NCBI GenBank assembly: GCA_947175215.1
Contig: CAMWLR010000004.1
Location: 1-63,904 of the forward strand
Origin: an uncultured Porphyromonadaceae bacterium
GTDB taxonomy: Bacteria > Bacteroidota > Bacteroidia > Bacteroidales > Muribaculaceae
DNA: 63,904 nucleotides
Direction of reading: 5' to 3'
A program made the translations under genes and the position numbers. The notes beneath the pieces are model-generated. The model was given only the letters and a program-made list of their open reading frames with translations. It searched no databases and was not told the origin of the DNA. Below are positions 1 to 7,379 of the stretch, one piece after another (position 1 is the stretch's first letter; each line of letters opens with the position of its first letter).

Positions 1-181
1 TATTAGGATTATTTGAAATACCAATATCAATCGGTGTGATAACATAGTGATTTAGTGTTATGTTGGTTTGTATCCGCACAAGTTAACTATAAATTCGATT
101 GCGCCGCCCGGTTATCGCTGTTTTTATTACGGTGTGCTGTAAATATCGCCGGACTATTCACACTTAGTTAAAAAGTATGCG
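1..181. other. Intergenic stretch at the window edge
   Basis: AT-rich DNA with no convincing reading frame, tRNA or promoter on either strand. It lies downstream of the minus-strand efflux-lpxA operon and continues out of the window. Confidence 0.5.
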
Positions 182-218
182 ACAGAGGGTGTGGCCGTCA
201 GACGGCCACACCCTCTGT
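182..218. terminator. Strong hairpin after lpxA
   Basis: Two perfect 18-base arms (182-199 and 201-218) surround one central base, so the tip must open into a small loop. On the minus strand the stem is followed within about ten bases by a T-rich run (complement of aaaaag near 164-172). It is therefore well placed to end the acrA-acrB-oprM-lpxA transcript, and it could also work in the other direction. Confidence 0.8.
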
Positions 219-240
219 TTGTAGTGGGGTTAGGGGGATT

Positions 241-288
241 CAGCCCCCGATATTAGGTGGAGATCAGCCCCCGATATTAGGTGGAGAT
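241..288. repeat. Two tandem 24-base units at the lpxA stop codon
   Basis: The 24 bases at 241-264 are repeated exactly at 265-288, and a partial third copy runs into the last lpxA codons (289-294). Each unit contains a TGA in the lpxA direction, so the coding end is not extended. It looks like a local slippage duplication. Confidence 0.85.
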
Positions 289-1076
289 CAGCCCTCGAGG
301 TCGATGGGGATGGCCACGATGCGCTGATTGTTTGAGCGGATAAAGGTGAGGATGTTGTCGCGGATCTCCGAGGGGTCGATGTCGGCCTCGATGCGGCGCA
401 GGGCGTTGAAGACCGAGATACCGCTCTGATAGATGTTGCGGTAGGCTTTGGCGATGTCGTCGATCTGCTCCTCGGTGAAGCCGTGCTTGCGCATGATAAA
501 GGCGTTGACGCCGAAGTATGCCACGGGGTTGTGGGCGACGATGATATAGGGGGGTACGTTGCCCGACACTCGGCAGCCGCCTTTGATGAGCACCCAATCG
601 CCGACCTTTGAGTTCTCGTGGAGCATGGCGTTGGATGAGAGGATGACATATTTGCCCACGTGGCAGTCGCCGGCGATGTTGACACCGTTGCCCAGCACGC
701 TCTTACCCTCGATGACCGAGTCATGGCCGATGTGGCTCTCGGCGAGGATAAAGGTGTCGTTGCCGACGCGTGTGGCGCCTCCGGCATGGATGCTGCGGTT
801 GATGATGACGTGCTCTCGTATGGTGACGTTGTCACCTATGATGCAGAGCGAGTCATCGCCTTTGTAACGGAAGTCTTGCGGCTCGGCCGAGATTATTGAC
901 CCCTGGAATACGCGACACCCCTTACCCAGGCGTGTGCCGGGCATGAGTGAGGCGTAGGGGAAGATCTCGCAGTTGTCACCGATCTCGACATCTTTGTCGA
1001 CAAAGGCGAATGGAGATATTTTGACGTTCTGACCGATCTTGGCTGAGGGGTCGACGTGGGCTAATGGGGAGATCAT
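288..1076 (-). CDS. lpxA: Acyl-ACP--UDP-N-acetylglucosamine O-acyltransferase LpxA
   Basis: Transfers a hydroxyacyl chain from ACP to UDP-GlcNAc, the first step of lipid A synthesis, in the cytoplasm. The 262 residues match the family length. The first two thirds are left-handed beta-helix hexapeptide repeats (I-G-x-N type), and the SHIGHD motif at 114-119 carries the likely catalytic His118 (E. coli His125 equivalent). The C-terminal third is the helical domain. It starts 47 bases after the OprM-like channel gene and no promoter is obvious in that gap, so it probably sits at the end of the efflux operon. It is not next to lpxC/fabZ or lpxD here, so a second lpxA elsewhere is possible. Function is certain at family level; housekeeping versus paralogue status is open. 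Confidence 0.93.
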   Translation of the reverse strand: MISPLAHVDPSAKIGQNVKISPFAFVDKDVEIGDNCEIFPYASLMPGTRLGKGCRVFQGSIISAEPQDFRYKGDDSLCIIGDNVTIREHVIINRSIHAGGATRVGNDTFILAESHIGHDSVIEGKSVLGNGVNIAGDCHVGKYVILSSNAMLHENSKVGDWVLIKGGCRVSGNVPPYIIVAHNPVAYFGVNAFIMRKHGFTEEQIDDIAKAYRNIYQSGISVFNALRRIEADIDPSEIRDNILTFIRSNNQRIVAIPIDLEG

Positions 1077-1123
1077 GGCGATAGGGTGTTAAGGGTTGTT
1101 GATTTGATGGCGTCTCAGGGTTA

Positions 1124-2512
1124 TCATCGGCCTCCGCCGAGGGCTTGGTAGAGGCTGATGATGGTCTGGTCGCGTTCGAGCTCGGTCGAGAGTGCCGACA
1201 GCTGTGCCGACAGCAGCGATGACTGGGCGTTGAGTACCTCGAGATAGGTGGTCTTGCCGTCATAAGCGAGCAGCAGGTTGGTCATCTCGACGGCCTGTGA
1301 GAGGGCCTCGGTCTGACTGGCCAGCAGCTCTTGCTTGCGCGAGAGGTTGCCGTAGGCGGTGAGGTAGTCGTTGACCTCGGCGGTTGCGTTGAGCAGGGCG
1401 TACTTAAAGTTGTTCATCGCCTGCTCTTGCTGTGCCTTGGCCCCCTTGAGACCGGCGATATTGGCGCCGCGCGAGAAGAGGGGCGCGGTGAGCTGGGCGG
1501 CCAACTGCACAAACCATTTGCCGGGGTTGGTGATCATCGACCCGACGAGGTTGGTAAACCCGCCGTTAGAGCTGATGGTCAGCGAGGGGTAGAAGGCGGC
1601 ACGGGCCGAGTTGGTGGCATAGTAGGCGGCGGCAAGCTGTTGCTCGGCCACGCGGACATCGGGACGCATGGCCAGCTCGCGCATAGGTATACCGTCGCGG
1701 AGCACCTGCGGGTTGCCCAAACGGGCATCGGGCGAGATAGTCCAGGTCTGGGGCTCTACGTTGAGCAGCAGCGACATCGAGTTGTTGGCCTTGTCGAGGG
1801 CTGTCTCGAGGTCGGTGATCGAGGCCAGGATCTGATAATACTGGGCCTCGCTCTGCACGACGGCGGCCTCGGTCACACGCCCGGCCTCCTTAAAGTCGCG
1901 CATGGTCTGCACACTCTGTTTCCAGAGCTCGGCGGTCTCGCGCGAGAGGTTGAGCTGTGACTCGAGCACGGCGATGGTGTAGTAGCATGAGGCCACACCG
2001 CCTATAATCTGAGATCTGACGGCCTGCTCGTAATCTTTCTGCAGGTCGAGGGCGGCCTCGGCGGCGCGCTTGCGGTTGAGGATCTTGCCGAAGATGTCTA
2101 CCTCCCAGCTGATGGCCATTGGCAACTGATAGGTGCGTGTCCATGATGCGCCGTCGACGTGATATTTAGACAGCGAGCCGTTGAGGTTGAGGGCCACGGC
2201 GGGGAGATAGCTCAGGCGGGCGCCCAGAACGTTGGCCTTGGCCACCTCGACGTTGAGGCGTGCGTTGTCGAGATTGACATTGTTGTCGAGAGCGCGCTGT
2301 ATCATGTCGGCCAGCACGGGGTCAGTGAAGACCGCCTGCCAGGGGAGATTGCCAAAAGCGGCCGAGTCAGGCTCGCTCTTGACCACCTCGGCATACTCCT
2401 TGGTGACGGGGTCATCCTGGGGCATCTCAAATTTCTTGTAGATATGGCAGGAGGTGAGCCCGGCCACGGCTAAACCGAAGGCTGCGGCTATGAATATTTT
2501 TCTGAAGTTCAT
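1124..2512 (-). CDS. OprM/NodT-type outer-membrane efflux channel lipoprotein
   Basis: Trimeric TolC-like channel that would carry substrates from the RND pump across the outer membrane. A type II signal peptide ends in LTSC (Cys22), so it should be lipid-anchored. Two outer-membrane efflux repeats with long coiled-coil helices follow (462 residues, normal for the NodT family), with the conserved MRPDV motif near the middle. It lies 18 bases after the pump gene and is last of the three efflux genes before lpxA. No specificity can be read from the sequence. Confidence 0.92.
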   Translation of the reverse strand: MNFRKIFIAAAFGLAVAGLTSCHIYKKFEMPQDDPVTKEYAEVVKSEPDSAAFGNLPWQAVFTDPVLADMIQRALDNNVNLDNARLNVEVAKANVLGARLSYLPAVALNLNGSLSKYHVDGASWTRTYQLPMAISWEVDIFGKILNRKRAAEAALDLQKDYEQAVRSQIIGGVASCYYTIAVLESQLNLSRETAELWKQSVQTMRDFKEAGRVTEAAVVQSEAQYYQILASITDLETALDKANNSMSLLLNVEPQTWTISPDARLGNPQVLRDGIPMRELAMRPDVRVAEQQLAAAYYATNSARAAFYPSLTISSNGGFTNLVGSMITNPGKWFVQLAAQLTAPLFSRGANIAGLKGAKAQQEQAMNNFKYALLNATAEVNDYLTAYGNLSRKQELLASQTEALSQAVEMTNLLLAYDGKTTYLEVLNAQSSLLSAQLSALSTELERDQTIISLYQALGGGR

Positions 2513-2530
2513 CTAAGTCTGTTTTACTTT

Positions 2531-5500
2531 TTATCGTGCATACTGTTCGATTTCGCTCTCGATACCTGAGTTGTTGGTATCTTTCCATTTGATGGGGCTG
2601 ATCTTCTCCTGGATCTTCTGGAAGATGACGAAGAGGGCCGGGACAAAGAAGATCTGCAGGATCATACCGATGAGCATACCGCCGATCGAACCCACACCGA
2701 GGGCGCGGTTACCATTGGCGCCTACACCAGAGGCGAACATCATCGGCAACAGACCGATAATAAGCGCCAGCGATGTCATAAGGATGGGTCGCAGACGGGC
2801 GGCGGCACCCTGGATGGCGGCGTTGACGATCGACATGCCGGTGCGTCGGCGCTCGAGGGCAAACTCGACGATAAGGATGGCGTTCTTGGCCAACAGACCG
2901 ATAAGCATGATCAGGGCGATCTGCAGATAGATGTTGTTAGAGATAAAGTTGGCCATCTCAAGCGGGTTGCCCGACGACAGGTAGATGAGGTTGAATATCC
3001 ACAGCAGGATAAACGAGCCCATCAGACCGAAGGGGATCGAGAGGATTACCGACCAGGGGACGATGTAGCTCTCATACTGGGCCGACAGCAGCAGGTAGAC
3101 AAACAGCAGACAGAGACCAAAGATGATGGCTGTCGAGTTTGAGTTACCGCTACCCTCCTCACGGGTCATACCGGCGTATTCATAACCGTAACCGGTAGGG
3201 AGCGTCTGGCTGGCTACGCGCTCGATGGCGGCCAGGGCCTGACCTGACGAGTATCCCTCGGCGGGGTTACCGGTGACTGAGATTGAGGTGAAGAGGTTGA
3301 ATCGGTTGAGCAGGTCAGGGCCGTAGACTTTCTCGAGGGTGACGAAGTTCTCGAGCGAGGCCATCTTGCCCGTCGAGGTCTTGACCTTGATATTCTTGAG
3401 CGACTCGAGCGAGACGCGCGACTCGGGGGGAGCCTGCATCATCACACGGTAAATCTTTCCGAATCGGTTGAAGTTTGACACGTACATCGACCCGAAGTAT
3501 CCCTGCATTGTCGACAGGATGGTCGATGTCGACAGGCCGGCCTGCTTGGCCTTGGCGGCGTCGATCTCGATCTTATACTGGGGGAAGGTGGGGTTAAACG
3601 TGGTGTATGCTGTCTGAATTTCGGGCTGGGCGTTGAGCTCGGCCAGGAAGTTCTGCACGATGGCAAAGAAGTCGTCGATGTTACCGCCGGTCTTATCCTG
3701 CATGCGCAGCTCAAAACCGTTGGTCACCGAGTAACCGGCGATCATTGGGGGCGCAAAGGCGATGACACGGCCGTCTTTGATGAGCTTGCCGGTCATGGCA
3801 TAGATGCGCATCAGCACGGCGTTTGAGCTGTGGTCGACGCCGGGGCGCTCTGACCAGTCTTTGAGCTTGATGATGAATGTACCGTAGGTCGGACCTGCAC
3901 CGGCGATAAACGAGTAACCGTTGATCATCTGGCGATACTGTATCTCTGGTATCTCGGCCAGTGTGCGGTCAACCTGATTCATCACCTCGATAGTGCGCTC
4001 CTGTGATGTGCCCGGGGGCATATCGACCATCACGAAGAGCGTACCGGTGTCTTCGTTAGGCACCATACCGGTGGGGGTAATTTTCATCAGCAGCACCAGG
4101 GCCACGATAGATATGACCACCGCCAGCGATGAGATAATCTTGTGATTGACAAAGTATTTGACTTTCTTACGGTATCCCTCGAGCACCTTGGCAAACAGTG
4201 CCTCAAAAGACTCTTTGAATGCCTGGGTGAACAGGCCGCAGATGGTGAGCACCGCGGCCAGCACGGCGATGATACCCTTAAAGATGTTCTCAAAGTCAAA
4301 CCATCCGAGCACCATAAAGGTGATGGTGGCAACGAGCAGGGCGACGGTGCACAGCGGCAGCCAGCGTTTCTGCCAGTTACCTTTGACCTTGGCGGCCATT
4401 GCCTCGCCTGCAGCCGAGTAGGCGTCGGCCAGACGCTCCTTGAGGGGAGCATCTTTCTCTCCGTCAGCTTTGTGGGGCTTGAGGAAGATGGCGCAGAGGG
4501 CCGGTGACAGGGTCAAGGCGTTAAGCGCCGAGAAACCGATAGCGATGGCCATTGTCAGACCAAACTGCTGATAGAAGATACCGGCGGTGCCGGGCATGAA
4601 TGACACGGGGATGAACACCAGCATCATGACCAGGGTGATCGAGAGGATGGCGGTGCCGATCTCGTTCATGGCGTCAATAGATGCTTTGCGCGCGCTGTGA
4701 TAACCCGCGTCGAGTTTGGCATGCACCGCCTCGACCACCACAATGGCGTCGTCGACCACAATGGCGATCGCAAGCACGAGGGCCGACAGGGTGATGAGGT
4801 TGAGCGAGAAGCCGATGATCTTGAGTACGAAGAATGTTGCCACGAGCGCCACGGGGATGGCGATGGTGGGGATGAGGGTCGAGCGGATGTCACCGAGGAA
4901 CACATATACCACGAAGAACACCAGGATGAAGGCCTCGATGAGGGTGTGGATAACCTTTGAGATCGAGGCGTAGAGAAAGTCGTTGTTGTTCATCGGGATG
5001 GCGAAGTGCAACCCGTCGGGGAGATCCTTCTTGAGGATTTCGACCTGAGCGAGACAGTCGTTGATGATCTGTGTCGCGTTTGAGCCGGCGGTCTGGAACA
5101 CCACGGCCATAGTGCCGGGATAACCGTTGAGGGCAGACGAATAGTCATAGGTAACCTTACCGAGCTCTACGTCAGCCACATCCTTGAGGCGCAGCACGGT
5201 GCCGTCCTGGTTGGCGCGGATGACGATATTCTCAAATTCCTCGGGGGTCTCGTAACGGCCGCGGTATTTGAGCGTGTACTGGAATGACTGATTACCCTGG
5301 GCGCCGAACTGGCCGGGGGCGGCCTCGAGGTTCTGATCCTGCAGGGCGGCTGCCACCTCGGTGGGGCTCAGGTTATACTGGGCCATAACCTCGGGCTTGA
5401 TCCATATACGCATCGAGTAGTCACCGCCAAACGACATGACGTCACCCACACCCTTGACACGCTGCAGCACGGGGATGACGTTGATCTTCATGTAGTTGTC

Positions 5501-5965
5501 GAGGAACTCACCGTCGTATGCCTCGCTGGTCGAGTAGATAGCCACACCCACGAGCATCGATGACTGGCGCTTCTGGGTGAGCACACCCACCTGCACGACC
5601 TCAGAGGGAAGCAGGTTCTGGGCCTTGGCCACACGGTTCTGCACGTCGACGGCAGCCATATCGGGGTCAAACCCCTGCTCAAAGTGTACGTTGATTGTGG
5701 CCGAACCGGTATTGGTTGCGGTCGATTCGATATAGGTCATACCCTCGGCGCCGTTGATCGACTCTTCGAGGGGGGCGATAACCGAATTAAGCACAGCCTG
5801 GGCGTTGGCGCCGTTATATGTTGTGCTCACCTGGATTGTAGGCGGCGCGATGTCAGGATACTGCGTGATAGGCAGCGACGACAGGCCGAGCAGACCGAGC
5901 AGCACGATGAAGATTGAGATCACCGTCGATAGCACCGGTCTGTTAATAAAGGTGTCGAGCTTCAT
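2531..5965 (-). CDS. AcrB-like RND (HAE1) multidrug efflux pump with an internal membrane insert
   Basis: Proton-driven inner-membrane pump of the hydrophobe/amphiphile efflux family. It starts with the typical IxRPVLST segment. The paired aspartates of transmembrane helix 4 are in IAIVVDDAIVVVE, and the lysine of helix 10 is in GLLAKNAILIVEF. At 1144 residues it is about 100 longer than usual AcrB proteins. The extra length lies after helix 6 (about residues 497-600) and contains two further hydrophobic segments (about 534-553 and 560-578) before the normal helix 7. It is encoded 57 bases after the fusion-protein gene and 18 before the channel gene. Confidence 0.95.
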   Translation of the reverse strand: MKLDTFINRPVLSTVISIFIVLLGLLGLSSLPITQYPDIAPPTIQVSTTYNGANAQAVLNSVIAPLEESINGAEGMTYIESTATNTGSATINVHFEQGFDPDMAAVDVQNRVAKAQNLLPSEVVQVGVLTQKRQSSMLVGVAIYSTSEAYDGEFLDNYMKINVIPVLQRVKGVGDVMSFGGDYSMRIWIKPEVMAQYNLSPTEVAAALQDQNLEAAPGQFGAQGNQSFQYTLKYRGRYETPEEFENIVIRANQDGTVLRLKDVADVELGKVTYDYSSALNGYPGTMAVVFQTAGSNATQIINDCLAQVEILKKDLPDGLHFAIPMNNNDFLYASISKVIHTLIEAFILVFFVVYVFLGDIRSTLIPTIAIPVALVATFFVLKIIGFSLNLITLSALVLAIAIVVDDAIVVVEAVHAKLDAGYHSARKASIDAMNEIGTAILSITLVMMLVFIPVSFMPGTAGIFYQQFGLTMAIAIGFSALNALTLSPALCAIFLKPHKADGEKDAPLKERLADAYSAAGEAMAAKVKGNWQKRWLPLCTVALLVATITFMVLGWFDFENIFKGIIAVLAAVLTICGLFTQAFKESFEALFAKVLEGYRKKVKYFVNHKIISSLAVVISIVALVLLMKITPTGMVPNEDTGTLFVMVDMPPGTSQERTIEVMNQVDRTLAEIPEIQYRQMINGYSFIAGAGPTYGTFIIKLKDWSERPGVDHSSNAVLMRIYAMTGKLIKDGRVIAFAPPMIAGYSVTNGFELRMQDKTGGNIDDFFAIVQNFLAELNAQPEIQTAYTTFNPTFPQYKIEIDAAKAKQAGLSTSTILSTMQGYFGSMYVSNFNRFGKIYRVMMQAPPESRVSLESLKNIKVKTSTGKMASLENFVTLEKVYGPDLLNRFNLFTSISVTGNPAEGYSSGQALAAIERVASQTLPTGYGYEYAGMTREEGSGNSNSTAIIFGLCLLFVYLLLSAQYESYIVPWSVILSIPFGLMGSFILLWIFNLIYLSSGNPLEMANFISNNIYLQIALIMLIGLLAKNAILIVEFALERRRTGMSIVNAAIQGAAARLRPILMTSLALIIGLLPMMFASGVGANGNRALGVGSIGGMLIGMILQIFFVPALFVIFQKIQEKISPIKWKDTNNSGIESEIEQYAR

Positions 5966-6022
5966 TTTATAATGATTGGAGTCTGATTCTTATGATGAAT
6001 AGATGTATTGACCGTCTACGGG

Positions 6023-7207
6023 TCACTCGGCGGCGGGGGCAGCGGCCTGATCCTGAGCAGCCTTGGCGGCGGCATCGACAGGCTTGATCTCCATACCGGG
6101 CTGCACCTTGGTGCCGATACCCTCGATCACCACGCGCTGGCCGGGTTGCAGACCGCCGGTGACGATAAAGTTCTTCCCGTCATTGAGAGGTGACACGGTG
6201 ATATTGGTGGGCACGGTCTTGTTGCTGTCGTTGAGGACATAGACAAAGCGACGGTCCTGCACCTCATAGGTGGCTTTCTGGGGGATGCTGATTACATTAT
6301 CCATGCGGTTGGGGATAATGATCTGACCGGTCGACCCGCTGCGCAGCACGCCGTCGGGGTTGGCGAAACGGGCGCGCACGCTCGATGCACCGGTCGATGA
6401 GTCGATCACACCTGACACGGTTGCTACCTTTCCCTCGATAGGATAAACCGAGCCATCGGCAAGACGTAGCTTGACCATCGGCATGGTGTTGACAGCGGCA
6501 TTGAGGCTACCTTTACCCTCGGTAAGCTCAAGGATATCCTTCTCGGTGAGCGAGAAGTAGGCATACACCTCAGAGTTGTCGCTCACGGTGGTCAGCGGCT
6601 GGGCCATAGACGGTGACGCAAGCGTACCCTCACGACCGGGGATCGAACCCACATAACCCGACACCGGGGCGGTCACCACGGTGTAGCTCAGATTCTTGCG
6701 GGCCGACGTCAGAGCAGCCTGGGCATTGGCCAGCTGTGCCTTCGCGGTCGACAGCTGATTGAGGGCAAGCTGATACTCATACTCGCTGATGATATTCTTG
6801 TCAAAAAGGAGTTTCTTGTTATCGGCAGTGAGCTGCGATGAGCTTACAGCAGTCTGGGCCGAATTTACGGCAGCCTGGGCCTGCTCTACGGCAGCCTGGA
6901 AGGTCACCTGGTCGAGCGTAAACAGGGGCTGACCCTGCTTGACATACTGGCCCTCGTCGACATGAACCTTGGTCACGAAGCCAGATACGAGCGGACGGAC
7001 ATCCACATCGACTTTACCTTTGATAGTGGCGGCATAATCATTCGAGAGATCAGAGTTGCCTGACTCAACTGTCATCACAGCGAGCTCAGGGATCTGGTCG
7101 GCAGGCATAGCAGCGCCCCCGCCCGAACAACCCGGGAGCAGGGCAACTGCAGCCGACAGGCCGGTAAGAGACGCGATACGGCCTAATGTGCTGGTAATTT
7201 TTCTCAT
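6023..7207 (-). CDS. AcrA/MexA-type membrane fusion lipoprotein
   Basis: Periplasmic adaptor linking the RND pump to its outer-membrane channel. The signal peptide ends in LPGC (Cys27), giving a lipid anchor in the inner membrane. The order is the family one: a first lipoyl/barrel-sandwich half (GKVDVDVRPLVSGFV), an alpha-helical hairpin rich in Ala, Gln and Leu (about 100-165), the second lipoyl half (APVSGYVG), a beta-barrel domain, and an Ala/Gln-rich tail. It is the first gene of the operon and has a good promoter and a palindrome just upstream. Confidence 0.94.
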   Translation of the reverse strand: MRKITSTLGRIASLTGLSAAVALLPGCSGGGAAMPADQIPELAVMTVESGNSDLSNDYAATIKGKVDVDVRPLVSGFVTKVHVDEGQYVKQGQPLFTLDQVTFQAAVEQAQAAVNSAQTAVSSSQLTADNKKLLFDKNIISEYEYQLALNQLSTAKAQLANAQAALTSARKNLSYTVVTAPVSGYVGSIPGREGTLASPSMAQPLTTVSDNSEVYAYFSLTEKDILELTEGKGSLNAAVNTMPMVKLRLADGSVYPIEGKVATVSGVIDSSTGASSVRARFANPDGVLRSGSTGQIIIPNRMDNVISIPQKATYEVQDRRFVYVLNDSNKTVPTNITVSPLNDGKNFIVTGGLQPGQRVVIEGIGTKVQPGMEIKPVDAAAKAAQDQAAAPAAE

Positions 7208-7260
7208 CGTTAAATCTATGATGTACTGAATATTATCTGATTATATCAATTTTCAAGCCA

Positions 7261-7268
7261 CAAAATTA
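7261..7268 (-). promoter_or_regulatory. Promoter -7 box of the efflux operon
   Basis: TAATTTTG on the minus strand fits the Bacteroidetes -7 consensus TAnnTTTG. Transcription would start near 7254, leaving a leader of about 47 bases before the fusion-protein start at 7207. A clear TTTG -33 element is lacking; that region is taken by the palindrome at 7291-7304. Confidence 0.6.
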
Positions 7269-7290
7269 CTAACTTTTCACCGCGCCATAT

Positions 7291-7304
7291 ATGATAAATA
7301 TCAT
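7291..7304. promoter_or_regulatory. Palindrome over the -33 region of the efflux promoter
   Basis: ATGATA-AA-TATCAT is a perfect inverted repeat (6-base arms, 2-base spacer) lying 23-36 bases upstream of the -7 box. This is where a repressor or activator of TetR, MarR or similar type would act. No regulator gene is adjacent, so the binding protein is unknown. Confidence 0.4.
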
Positions 7305-7379
7305 ACCCAACCAAATTTTAACCTAATTTAACCCACCCAACCCTAAGCTCAATTAGTCTAATCAGGCCAATCGCTATCA

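Noticed and set aside
230-835. 201-residue frame through lpxA and the 24-base repeats
   Set aside because: It lies in another frame of lpxA, has shadow composition (Ser, Thr, Pro, Arg) and its repeat end merely reflects the DNA duplication.
1331-1960. Long plus-strand frame opposite the OprM-type gene, and similar ones in tamB (13532-14272) and metK (21491-22225)
   Set aside because: GC-rich codon use on one strand opens mirror frames. None has a promoter, a signal or recognisable domains.
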